Source: Saturnia japonica (lineage: Eukaryota; Arthropoda; Insecta; Lepidoptera; Saturniidae). Taken from it: 64,000 nucleotides of DNA. Shown here one piece after another: positions 33,452 to 44,127 of this stretch. Location of the stretch: positions 3,534,001 through 3,598,000 of the forward strand of contig CM065324.1 of the NCBI GenBank assembly GCA_033032175.1. Direction: 5' to 3'. Position numbers and translations under genes: made by a program. The stretch's first letter is position 1. Every line of letters begins with the position of its first letter. A model generated the notes under the pieces. That model did no database searches. It saw only the letters and a program-made list of their open reading frames with translations, and was not told the origin of the DNA.

Positions 33452-34660
33452 TTATTGCTGAGCCAATTGCCTTGCTCGACTACGTGTAAACGGAGGAGAG
33501 GCAACAGAAGTTGTTTTTTCATTACGCTTTATTAAGTGACGACGATTACGTCTGTATGTACCACGTTCATTTTGTACAAAATATGACCTGGGAGCACCAG
33601 CACCCTGCACTACTGTACCTCGAGTCCTGCGATTACCATCAATACAAATTACGTGATCACCTTTATTTAAATTTTGTAATTTCTTACTGCCTTTATCATA
33701 GTATTTTTTTGTATTGATTTGTTTATTCAACATTTTTATGTACTCAGAGGAAGCAACAGGGCTCGGTTCTAATAGTTTAGGATGAGTTGGTAGCTTACAT
33801 CGAAGCCTACGACCCATAAGAAGCTGTGCAGGAGAGCTTAAACCGTCTCTAGGAGTGTTTCTATAATTAAGTAATGCTAACTGAAAATCTGTATTACTAT
33901 TTATGGCCTTTGTTAGCAGCATCTTAATTGTTTGAACAGCTCGTTCACTCTTACCGTTCGCTTGCGGATATCTAGGCGATGATGTCACATGATCAAACCC
34001 CCAATCATTAGCGAACGTTTTAAACTCATAGCTACTGTACTGCGTGCCGTTGTCACTCATCAGGATCTTGGGTATGCCATGTCGAGAAAACATACCTTTC
34101 ATGGCTTGTATTACTGAATGAGAAGAAATATTATTTAATTTACAAACTTCTATGTAATTCGAATAGTAATCGACTACGAGTAAGAAATGATTTTTTCTAA
34201 ACTCAAAGAGATCCGATCCTACCTTGTTCCACGGAAGCGGTGGTATCTCTACCGGTATCATGGGTTCTCTAGTAGGTGCGTTTAACCTCTCCTGACATAC
34301 TTCACAACATTTAACATAACGCTCAATATCACGGGACACATTAGGCCAAAACATAACTTGTCTCGCGCGCCTTTTACAACGATCTATGCCCATGTGACCT
34401 TCATGAATGATATGTAACATTTGTTGTCTCATAGATGTAGGTATCATCACCAAATTGTCCTTAAATATTACACCGTCAATTACGTACAAATTTTCTTTTA
34501 TAGACCAATACATTTTTACATCATTGGAAATATTAAACTTATGATAAGGCCATCCATTATTAATATAATTCAATAATGATTGAAAAACTGGATCGGATTT
34601 GGTTTGTTTCTTAATTAAAGTAAGTTTCTGATTTGAAATTGGTGCCACCGCTGCCACCAT
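33452..34660 (-). CDS. Ty3/gypsy-type integrase (402 residues), stand-alone ORF
   Basis: Integrases of this family join LTR-element cDNA to host DNA. The ORF has an HHCC-type zinc region ('HIIHEGHMG' near residue 83 to 'CCEVC' ending 122) and a catalytic core with Asp150 ('GSDLFEF'), Asp203 ('SDNG') and Glu239 ('KSERAVQ'). This gives the expected D,D35E spacing. A C-terminal module with 'GDHVICIDGNRRTRGTV' and 'RRNRRHL' follows. It has no stops or shifts. The first ~30 residues look like the linker that normally joins RNase H to integrase. The start ATG is formed across the junction: its A is the last base of the 5' LTR. Whether it is translated is unknown. Confidence 0.85.
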   Translation of the reverse strand: MVAAVAPISNQKLTLIKKQTKSDPVFQSLLNYINNGWPYHKFNISNDVKMYWSIKENLYVIDGVIFKDNLVMIPTSMRQQMLHIIHEGHMGIDRCKRRARQVMFWPNVSRDIERYVKCCEVCQERLNAPTREPMIPVEIPPLPWNKVGSDLFEFRKNHFLLVVDYYSNYIEVCKLNNISSHSVIQAMKGMFSRHGIPKILMSDNGTQYSSYEFKTFANDWGFDHVTSSPRYPQANGKSERAVQTIKMLLTKAINSNTDFQLALLNYRNTPRDGLSSPAQLLMGRRLRCKLPTHPKLLEPSPVASSEYIKMLNKQINTKKYYDKGSKKLQNLNKGDHVICIDGNRRTRGTVVQGAGAPRSYFVQNERGTYRRNRRHLIKRNEKTTSVASPPFTRSRARQLAQQ

Positions 34661-34730
34661 GTTGTGGTGTTAATGATACGCGGGTCAGACAACAATTACT
34701 TTATTTCAAATCACCTTCATAATCACAACA
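34660..34730 (-). repeat. 5' LTR (71 bp) of the integrase-only element
   Basis: Starts TGTTGTG and ends CACAACA, giving a 7-bp terminal inverted repeat. The adjacent TCCTG at 34731 is the target duplication. Confidence 0.85.
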
Positions 34731-34739
34731 TCCTGGTCA

Positions 34740-36480
34740 CCCATCTTCGTAGTAGGTATAAACTAACGTAAATAAATTACTAAAAAGGAAACAAAAACAC
34801 GCTGCAACAAAAAACATTTGGCTAAAAAAATTTTTTTTTCTATTTTTACTTTTTATTTAATTCCAAGGCGTCGTAGGTATTTAAATATTATATAGCCTGT
34901 ATTACTCCCACAACTAAAACGAATCTAACAACACCTCGTATGCTAAAATCCATCAAGCCGTTAAGGCTACATAGTATGCCAAAGAAATAAACATTCATAT
35001 ACACTCGAAAAACATTACCCTCCTTTTTCGCAGTCGAGTAAAAATACAAAGTAACTTTTCATAAAGTAAATAAGAAATACAATGATGTATTTGCATGAAA
35101 CATTACAGTCAATTTAATTTCAATAAATAATTTTCATTTTCAAAGACCCAAACGCTTTCATATCAAATTGAATAGGTAAATTATGTTCTAGGTAGAGTCA
35201 AAAGCCTGACAGGTCGAGCGAACTAACAAGCACTTCCAGACTCGGAGCTCCCTTGATTTAAACCTAGGTACAATTATCAACTGTGTTTGATGTATTTCAT
35301 TTTTTGAAGGGGAAATATAGGTTATTTTTTTATTTACAGTCTTCTATTAATAATTGCCAGCAACTAGATGACCTTAAAAAAATTCAGAAAAATATGAGCT
35401 CCTGTTTTTAATATCGCAAGAATTTTACATTGACTTTTAACGTTACTTTTTAGTAACTGTTATAATCATTTTAGAAACGAAATCATTTTTTACAGCTTTT
35501 TCAATAGGAACGGGAAATTGAAATTAATTTTCACTTAGTCGTCTCTTAAACTTTAATACCTGTAAATTGGGATTTTTCCCTTTTTCTGAAAAATTATTAT
35601 AATAGGTGGCTCCTTATTTTAATGTCTTTTTAATGCCCAATAGATTAAATGCTGATTAAATTAAATTCAGATTAAATATAGTTTAAAATATCTGTGGAAT
35701 ATGAGTACTTGGTTTTAATATTAACAAACGCCCGACATCGCATTAACTTTAAATTGTGTTTTAAAGATTATAAATGCTTACTTCTTCTTATTTTGGCGCC
35801 ACAGAAGCATTTGCCAGTGTCAATGTTTTGTTTCAATAGAGAAGATTCTATATAATGTTGCCGTTGTATTTAAGTTTATTAAAAACGTTGGAAATTAGGA
35901 AACACGAACACACACAAGATACAAGATATACTAAATAAATTACGTAAAAAATATCATACAAACTAATGAAAAATTTGTCCAATTAAATTAAAAAAAAAAA
36001 ATCAAACGGAAACGTGACCCGCAATTTTTTTTCTTCCCGCGCTGTTATCGACAGTAAAATGGTTATGTACTTTTTAATAACTCTTGTAAAAATTAAAAAA
36101 TCGAATTCATTTTTCACATTTGTAGCCGATACTAAAACGAAAATTCTTTCAAAATTACAGTTTTTCATATTCATTATTCCATTCAAAATATCATGTGAAT
36201 AATAATGGCCGACCAGTGACGTAATTATTTCTGCTTGAAATGTTACTCCAAATGTGAACTTACTTTTTTATACAAATTCTATTCAACCTAGTACATTATA
36301 ATAATATAATGTTTAATGAAAAAAGTGACTAGAATGACATTATTTATAGTACTTGGATAATATGATTAACAATTAAGTAGAATTAATTAATATCAAATTT
36401 TGGCTCTGACTACTTTAAAAACATAATAGTTGAAAATAAGCCAAAAACAAAATTTTATAAATAATGTGGTCTAAATAATT
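34740..36480. other. No gene seen
   Basis: AT-rich. 34890-35000 may be a degenerate family D tail. 35775-35835 ('ttttggcgccacagaagcat') is a small antisense family A piece. I do not call the overlapping ORFs near 36000-36200. Confidence 0.4.
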
Positions 36481-36489
36481 ATTAAGTAA

Positions 36490-36745
36490 TTACTTTGTCT
36501 GAGCATTATAAATAATTCCCTCGTTAATCACTTGGTCCATACCATAGACCATACATAATAAAATAATCATTAATACCTTTGCCTGGGAAATATTTAGGAA
36601 TTCTTCCCACATTAATCACTTGGCCCTTATGTTCATACATACAAACGGGCATACGTTTATACCTAAAATTTTCTGCATGATTATGACCATGTAAAATATG
36701 CTTTTTTCCATCTCTTTCTCCCATTATGTTAAAAACAAACAAATC
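36490..36745 (-). other. Unassigned open stretch, 72 codons
   Basis: The minus strand encodes a non-repetitive peptide with 'HILHGHNHAENFRYKRM' and 'GQVINVGRIPKYFPGKG', ending at a stop after 'WYGPSD'. The composition is less AT-driven than nearby ORFs, so it may be an exon or a transposon remnant. I recognise no family and see no convincing splice acceptor. Confidence 0.2.
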
Positions 36746-36749
36746 GAAA

Positions 36750-38700
36750 GTCGATTTTTTTCTTATTACAATATCGTTTACAATATAATATTACACCACT
36801 GCTACATGAAAAAAATTACTCATATTATAACGAATTTCTATCTAATACCTATGGGTATTTATAACATTCAATGAGAAAAAATAAAAATCAATAAAATTCT
36901 TTATTCAATTTACGCCATAAGAAGGTACTTATGAATGTCAAAACACTACTAATTTTAACAGACCTGTATTCATAAACATTTTTAAGTTAGTATATTTGTT
37001 GATGTAGATGTAAAACGTGTGAGACCACAATAATAATAATAATAATTTATTGGAATCATAAATCATCTCATAAATAACAAAAATGTACGATATTAGCCAC
37101 ATTAGTGAAAACGGTAATAATACTGATAAAACTGCGTAATAATAGGTACTGTACTAATAAAAAATATTATATGTCGGGGTACCTATTATTAGCTGTACTT
37201 TAGATAATAATTTAATACAACAATAAATTGTAAGTAACTATATGTTTATTGGTGTTAGAAATTTAAATATAAGTATTTTATTAATACGTCTATTTTTTAT
37301 AATTTAAAATGGTTGTAGACAAAAAATTGTATTGCACTCTTATAGAATTTTTTAAGAATTTTTCGAATTATAATTTCTTTGTAGGAAAAAAAACATTTTT
37401 TTTAATAAAAAAAAAAACAATATACTTACTTCCTATATCGAAATCAAACACTGACACAGATTTTTTTTTTAAAGCGCGCTTCGACTACGTTCTCGTGTCG
37501 TGCGATATCGGACCGACAAATCGGAACGCCCGAAGCCGTCCAACCACCGCGGCACACCGGGGAGATATGACACAGTCTGGAACACTGGATTGGAACCGAA
37601 TTTCCGCCGCTCGTAAAGGTAAATACACAGCGGGAGTTCCAAGTCGCGTCTGTTTATAATACTCAAGATTGATGGTGTAATAAAGACGTGATTAATGGTG
37701 CTTTACTTTCCAAATGTTATTTTTAATAAATTATAAGGATATCATAATAATGTTTTTATTTACATTTTTATTTTTTATTATTTTCGAAATTTAAATTTGT
37801 TGTATGTAAAACTACGAACGACGAGCCCAATAAGGAATATACATGATATTGAAAAATGGGCAAGATATTTTATTACAACCTTTATCGCTACTGAACTACG
37901 TAAATAACGTGAATTTTGGCTTTAAAAAAACTATGGAACTATATTTAGAAGCAAACAAAGTTTCTTTACAGGAAACAATGTAGAAATCCATAGTACATAT
38001 AATATGCCATTAAAACTTTGATAAAAGTTTAATGGAAGCTAATGCTTTGCTTCCTAACCTTCCTTTTTTTACCGTGCAAATAATGGCACCTTAGATATTT
38101 TTTAAAGACAATAAGTGTATCTAAAACACTTTAAAACTCATTAATTTTTTGACAAAGATCACATTTAGAATAGTAATTATAAAGCAACAAATTCATCGCC
38201 TAATTTTTGAGAATTTATTTCTTCAACTAAAATCCCAAGTGCACGCGTCTTTACATAATGTCTGGAATTGTAAAAACGAGGTGAACGACTCCTTTGAAGT
38301 GATAAGATTGCGTCCGGATGGGTGCGTAGTGTGTTTGACAAGTGATTTGATTACGCTTCCGTAATTAATTTCAAAAAGTTTGATTACAATATTAACCTTT
38401 TTTTTTAATTCTTTCTACATTGTGGCCCGAGATGTAACTCGCTAAGCGTCTCAAGTGCAGCTGCCGGGACATAGGTGTTTGAAATTTATTACAACAATAA
38501 TCTTCTGTAATAGTAATAAGCAACAGTGTATAACAATTTATATGTAATTTAGTGATAATACATAACTGCATTTGCAAGTGCATCTTTTTTCATGGCAATT
38601 TTTAATGTTGAATATTATAAAAGCAACCACTTAAAAAAAGGTGTGGACCAAGAGTCAACAGATTTGTGTTTTAGGAAAAAAAAACAGGAGTTTGGCAATA
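36750..38700. other. No gene seen; one GC-rich island
   Basis: AT-rich, with an (AAT)n tract near 37030. An isolated GC-rich, CpG-containing patch of about 180 bp lies at 37470-37650. It ends in a fair splice-donor-like 'gtaaag|gtaaat' on the plus strand. I cannot assign it. Confidence 0.35.
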
Positions 38701-38709
38701 GACTTTCAG

Positions 38710-38885
38710 CTTGAGGTTTATAACTACCCAGGCGAGCATTAAAAAAATGCCCTACCTTCTTATAGTTTAGTCACAATGTTTTCCTTCATCGAAAACTCAG
38801 TCATTGCAGGGATTCGAACTCACGTCAATCGACGCGATGTCGTTACATGTTATCACTGAGCCATCATTACTTAAATTGGTTCCTA
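38710..38885 (-). repeat. tRNA-derived SINE (family S2)
   Basis: On the minus strand: head 'atggctcagtgataacatgt', B-box 'gagttcgaatccctgc', then 'gatgaaggaaaacattgtga', and the 'ctcaagctgaaagtct' block. Confidence 0.7.
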
Positions 38886-38889
38886 TTGA

Positions 38890-40015
38890 AGTTGCTAATA
38901 TAGCTAAGTCTGTAGTACTTAGCCATATAACTTGGTGATGTGGGTCATTCAACTTATATACCCACTTTTTGGAGAGATTAGGTTAACGTATTTTACAATA
39001 AATAAATTTTACTTTTTGTTTATTCTCATCCAATTCCCTATTTTATGGCACTGTGTCGTCACGTCCTAGCGCCCTTGCAAGTAAAGGCAAACACAATGGA
39101 AATTACTTACGGCGAAAAAGTCCATCTATGTATAGTGTTTTCTGGCAAAATTCCTGGTCGTAACTCAGTATACGCATTTTTTAAGGGACTCAAATACGAG
39201 ATGTATTTTTGTAAATGTGTCTTTATTTCTATTATGTATTTCACACAATAAACTATATATTATATACTATTAACTATATATTATTAACTATATATCATGT
39301 TGTCTTTGTTCTATAATATAAAGAAATAAATTCCAGTTGTACTAAAATTAAAATACAAATTTTATGCAAGGGTTGTGCTGAGTTTTTTTTATATGTATAG
39401 GTGAACAAGTAATACCTAATGGTGTAGCAGACATCGAACTATGTAGCTAGCCTATATGTAAACTTGGGGGTCACGTTTGGCAACACTGCTTGCGGGCATT
39501 TTTTGCAGTCGCAAACTGAAAAACGACCGATGCGTGCGCACGATTACTACTGCGAATTGTCACCAATTAATATAATATAGCCACCAAGAAGAAAGCTACA
39601 GTGCCGTGTACCCTGCTGGCGGATTACCAGCCGCAGCCAGAAGCGGATCGGTAAGCGAATTCTTAATTTGCCCATTGGCTTTGATGTTGGATGACCCCTC
39701 AAGTCTCTCATATAGGCTAGAATAGACGAAGTTGAATGTTCACACCTCCACGTGGTTAGTCGTAAAAGTTCTCAACCCGCTTTAAGAGCATGGCTATTTA
39801 CCCGCCTGCCCCTTCACCTAATATTATTAATAAAGTAATTTCAAAAGCTAAATTTTCTAGTTTTAATTCCCCTTCCTCTCTTTATTATTTGCACTACAGG
39901 CATTTAGAATTATATGAAGTAACAGAATATTAGGTATAACTTATTCACATATTTAAATAAACATTCAGCACAGCCCTTGCATAAAATTTTCATTTTGATT
40001 TTAGGACGTAATATT
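38890..40015. other. No gene seen
   Basis: AT-rich. 39475-39700 has higher GC ('gtaccctgctggcggattac') and may be an old repeat, but I find no second copy in the window. Confidence 0.35.
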
Positions 40016-40019
40016 GAAT

Positions 40020-40605
40020 TGATTGGTTGTAATGTCAAAATAACAGTTTTTTACTAAACGCATATGTAAGTATATAACATACCATCACGCCTGTATTCCC
40101 CGAAGGGTTAGGCAGAGTTGTACTAATGTACACCAACTTTTCTCCGAGTATGTTTTAGGTCCATATAATAGAAGGCGAGCCCTACTGCCTTTAATTGCGC
40201 ACAATGCTAAACTCCGAGCTGCTACTGAGAATTTCATAGAAAAACCCGATAACACTTTGCTGGACTTGGGTATCGAACCTAGGATCTCGAGCATAGCAGT
40301 CGCGCTTGGGACCACCAGGCTAAGGAGGCAGAAAAAAGAGCATTTTTTTTCCGGTATTTGAAAATCTCCGAAAAGGTTGAACTGATTTTGACGGGAACTT
40401 TCACTGGCAGATACCTCATGTTATAAGGAGTAACTCAGACTTTTGTTTTAGAAACTGAAAAAAGAATTAGGGTTCTGCGCAAATAAAATAAACGAAAGTA
40501 GCAGTGTCCGGTATGGCGAGTGGCCCCACACGCATGTTCCCTTCGCCGCCATTATCATAAATAAAATTCCAGACGCGTGGAGTCGTGGGCATAGCTAGTG
40601 ATACC
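40020..40605 (-). repeat. Family D repeat split by an S1 SINE
   Basis: The two outer parts (40020-40078 and 40335-40605) are the 3' and 5' halves of one antisense family D copy, ending with 'gggcatagctagtga'. The S1 SINE at 40079-40329 lies between them, so it inserted later. Confidence 0.65.
40079..40329 (-). repeat. tRNA-derived SINE (family S1), second copy
   Basis: On the minus strand: 'gcctccttagcctggtggtc' head, B-box 'aggttcgatacccaag', and the same 3' block as 504-770 ('ccttcggggaatacaggcg'). The 76-codon minus-strand ORF here is part of the SINE. Confidence 0.78.
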
Positions 40606-41094
40606 TAAAGTTGTGTATATCTGAATGCTAGCTAAGCATATTTACCACCACCGCAATTTCATTTTGAAGTTCCTTTTCAACTGTAACTTTGTGATTAAGT
40701 GTTAGAAAATTACACCATTGTTACCTGAAAGCGCTTAATCCAGACAAAAGCGGCTCGAAGTAGTTGCACAATACATTTTATTGCTATACCGTGTTGTATT
40801 GTGTTGTAGTGAAGCGATTAATGTTACACGAAACCCGATTGTCTAATGGTTTCTTTAATGTAGAGGTTTTCATTCAATGTATTATGTACAAAGCTCTTGT
40901 ACCTATATACCTCAGGGACGGGCGGTTAACTTTGCTCCCGCATATCAGCCACGCCTACCCTCACTCAACTCAAGCCTAGGTCCGTTCTCTCGGTGTAGAG
41001 CCCTTGAGTCTAGCAGCCGCTCGCGCGATACATATAACACAGCACTTGCGTTCACTAGCAACCAACAGGTACCATTACACTGCACCACCACATA

Positions 41095-41528
41095 CGTGCA
41101 CACCACACAGGTACATAGGTTCTGTAAGAGACCCTGTTTATTTTTTTTGTGCTAGTTAGGCAAAAATCGTCTGATTACTAAATACATGTACCTGCATATG
41201 TTCCTTCCTTCCTCCCAGGAGGCAGGAACATGTATACATGTATATTTTAGTTTAGATAGAATTTCTACGGATAGGGAATTAGCCAGTTCGCGACTTCATT
41301 GCAAAACAGCCCAAGCCGAGGTTCGGCCACTAAAGCACCCTGAGCATGTTGCCACGCTTTCGCGGTTGAGTACTTCAAGCGCTCGCCCCCAAGGCCACGG
41401 TGAAGATGTAAAAGCCATCTGAGGCTCCAGGGCCCTTATGGCTAACAGTATATTCAGTTCTATTAGATCTGACTACACTGTTAGCCTTAGGGGCCCTGAA
41501 GCCGCTGCGGCTTTTACAGCTTCACCGA
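41095..41528 (+). repeat. Family G repeat with a terminal hairpin
   Basis: Contains 'ggtacataggttctgtaaga', 'gagcatgttgccacgctttc' and 'caagcgctcgc'. It ends in a long imperfect inverted repeat: 41398-41449 pairs with 41478-41527 (GGTGAAG..GTAAAAGCC..GGGGCCC..GCTAACAGT). Related copies are at 55450-55620 and, inverted, at 61675-61935. Confidence 0.6.
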
Positions 41529-41529
41529 A

Positions 41530-42335
41530 CTTGGGCATTCAGTTTTATAAAATATACATACATATATACTCCAATAGGCATTTTGTGACAAATTGACACA
41601 GAATTGTGCCGCAAATCGATGTTAAATTGCTTTTAAAATCGAAGTAAAAAAATATTTATTGAACTTTAGACTCTAAGACCTTGAGAAAGTATTATTAATG
41701 TCAAAACAAACAGTTTTTTAGATAGTTGTGTTAAGGATCCACAAACTTTCTGAGCACATCCCGTTTTGCCGGACAATAAGTTCATGAATGTTGTAAAACA
41801 AATTTTACTGCCTAAACGGTTTTATCGGGTGCATTATAACACGAATGATAGTGTTATCTGGAGTTCTTTTACTGATCTGGGTCTGGAAGTAACTATACTA
41901 AAATTAATTTAAAAAAAAAAACCAGTAAACATCCCGATCAAGATTCTTGCAGAATCTTCTCTTTGAGTGGGATGTTTTCCAAACACGTACGTACAAGTGT
42001 TTTGAAATTTATAAGTTTCTGCATAAACTGATAAAGCCTTTCGAATGAAACATTCTCATTACAAAATAAGATTTAAGTTTGTAAAAGTTGAAAAATTTTC
42101 ATATGTTTTATTTCTTTATAAATTTTATTTTATTTAACTAGTACATACACTTGTTTACCTAACATTGATCTAATAATAAGATAATTGATAAGTTTTCTTT
42201 GGTCATTCACATGTTTTAGGTTATAGTTGAGTATTAAGAACATTTGTGTATACTTGCAATTATCAATAGTCAATTATATTTTGTTAATAAATATTTTGCA
42301 TGATTGTGAATCTTCAAATAATAGTACATTATTGC
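41530..42335. other. No gene seen
   Basis: AT-rich, with no supported ORF. 41640-41730 has a slight family D flavour ('gtcaaaacaaacagtttttt'). Confidence 0.4.
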
Positions 42336-42339
42336 AAAG

Positions 42340-42750
42340 GCCGTGAAATAGGCAATTGCAGGTCGAGTATGAGTTTGAAGGCCGAGCCGTAGACGAGGAC
42401 TTCACTAATACGAGGCAGGCAATTGCCATTTCCTTCGAGGCATATAATTAATTATAATGCTTTTCTCAAACATGTATGGAAATATTTTGTCATTATTTTC
42501 GAAAAAAGAATACGCGAAGTATCGAATTTACGGACAAAGAAAATCAAATCCATTGCAGGAGTGTTTTTTGAATTTGGAACATTACAACGCTCCAGCATTG
42601 ATGTATGAACGGCGTGGCGTGCTGGGGTTATTAAATACTCTTTGATTGGATCTCTTTTATCATTCTTGGCATGTCCGTAAATTCAATACTTCTCGTGTTC
42701 TTTTTTCGAAAATAGTGACAATATTTCCATGCGTGTTTGAGAAAATTAAC
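42340..42750. mobile_element. Foldback element with about 80-bp inverted arms
   Basis: 42461-42540 and 42665-42745 are near-perfect inverted repeats ('ctcaaacatgtatggaaata' against 'tatttccatgcgtgtttgag', and a shared core 'tattttcgaaaaaagaa'). About 125 bp separates them. A separate small inverted pair ('ggcaattgc', near 42352 and 42419) lies on the left. The two short ORFs across it are shadows. The RNA would fold into a long hairpin. Confidence 0.7.
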
Positions 42751-43109
42751 ATTATACATTCAGAATACACTGAATATATTATTACACTAACGGATATGCC
42801 ATACAATTACCCAATCGGAAGAATAAAAAATTTAAGCTTTTAAATTAAAACTGTATTGCAGGATGCACATTTACCGTTCGTTTTATTTTTATCCATACAA
42901 TAAATATTTCCACTGGGCCATGTGGTGTGAAATATCCTCAACAGAACATCTCGGCTTTCTGTTGCCGCTTTTACACCGTAACGTAACTCATATGCGAAGT
43001 ACTATCAAATAATATAACGAATCTTTGCAAGAAATTTATTAATAAAATTGTGGTTCCATTGCTAAAGCCTTCCAGAGAGTTTTTGTGCCATTACAGAGTT
43101 TATGGTCCA

Positions 43110-43352
43110 TATTGTTATTTCCAATCCACTTCACTTGTGCAACAGAACCAAAGCTATCATCATCATCATCATCATTTCAGCCGCAGAACGTACACTGCTG
43201 AACATAGGCCTCCCCCATAGATCTCCAGAGCGACCGATCTTGTGCGGCCTGCACCCAACGGCTCCCAGCGACCTTTATTATGTCAAAGCCAAAGCTATAT
43301 TATGTAAAAAACAAAACCAAACAAACCAAGATCCCGCCAAAAACTCCTAATA
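43110..43352 (-). repeat. Family A repeat hosting a LINE 3' end
   Basis: 43110-43156 ('ccaatccacttcacttgtgc') and 43281-43352 ('ctatattatgtaaaaaac', 'caagatcccgccaaaaactc') are the two sides of an antisense family A copy. The fragment between them is the LINE end annotated separately. Confidence 0.65.
43157..43281 (-). mobile_element. 5'-truncated RTE-like LINE end with target duplication
   Basis: On the minus strand this is nearly identical to the last ~110 bp of the LINE at 58620-60650 ('ggtcgctgggagccgttggg', 'gacagatctatggggg'-type block, '(ATG)n' tail). It is flanked by the 10-bp duplication CCAAAGCTAT, just left of the (ATC)n tract near 43148 and again near 43288. It inserted into an existing family A repeat. 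Confidence 0.85.
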
Positions 43353-43359
43353 ATATTTG

Positions 43360-44125
43360 TAAAAAGTAACTTAATTATAAAAAAATTGAGCGAGCAGCAT
43401 CGTACACGTGATAGTAGATAATATTCTTCATAAAAGGGTAGACGCGGATAGCCTAAACTGTGATATAAAATGCATTATACCTGTCTTATGTATTAAATCG
43501 ACTAATTCGGAAAGTAGTAGCCCCTTATCTATTTATAATTCTCATATTAATTTTCATAAATAAACAGCCGCCGAGAAATAAGGCACCACGGATCTGCTTC
43601 CACTATCATTAAAATTAAAAAATAAAGAAATACCAATAAATCATAATGTAAAATTAGTGATACCATCGAGTGATACACTACAGTGTAAATATCAAAGCTT
43701 CGATTTTTTTTTTTACAAACAATATATTTTTAGTTATCCTTATAATACGTTAACATTATAACATTTAGAATAACGGTTACATGACTCATTTCATTTGTAT
43801 AAAAATATTCTTAAAAAAAAAACAAGATAAAAAATTAATAACCTCCTTGGCGGCATTAAATGTAAAAATGTAGCTTCTTAGATTATAGATAATATAGAAT
43901 AAGCAAGACCGTACTAGAGATAGTAATAGATTATAATACATATAACCTTTTCATTTTGAGTATGATATATTTACCTTAATTTAGTTTATTACTAAAAAAT
44001 ACTGACGGCCACATCGCCAGTTCCCTATTCCGTGTAACTAATTTGTATAGAGTAAAGAAATAGTAGATAATTATTAAATAAAATCTTTCTGATATTAAAT
44101 TTGGTGGTTTGTTTAGTGCTATAAT
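43360..44125. other. No gene seen
   Basis: AT-rich spacer before the mariner, with no supported feature. Confidence 0.4.
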
Positions 44126-44127
44126 AA

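Larger units (their letters stand above)
33038..34730 (-). mobile_element. Integrase-only LTR retrotransposon with 71-bp terminal repeats
   Basis: Two 71-bp direct repeats (33038-33108 and 34660-34730) read as identical and begin TGTTGTG and end CACAACA. They are flanked by a 5-bp target duplication TCCTG (33033-33037 and 34731-34735). On the coding (minus) strand the 5' repeat is followed at once by a TGG-starting primer-binding-type sequence ('tggtggcagcggtgg'). The 3' repeat is preceded at once by a purine tract ('aaggggaaga', 33109-33118). These are the hallmarks of an LTR retrotransposon. The 1551-bp interior holds only an integrase ORF plus AT-rich DNA with a (TA)n tract. Gag, protease, reverse transcriptase and RNase H are absent. 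It was probably mobilised in trans as a deletion derivative. Confidence 0.88.

Noticed and set aside
33038..34730. Simple segmental duplication instead of an LTR element
   Set aside because: Rejected because the repeats are bordered by a 5-bp target duplication, a primer-binding-type start and a polypurine tract in the expected places.
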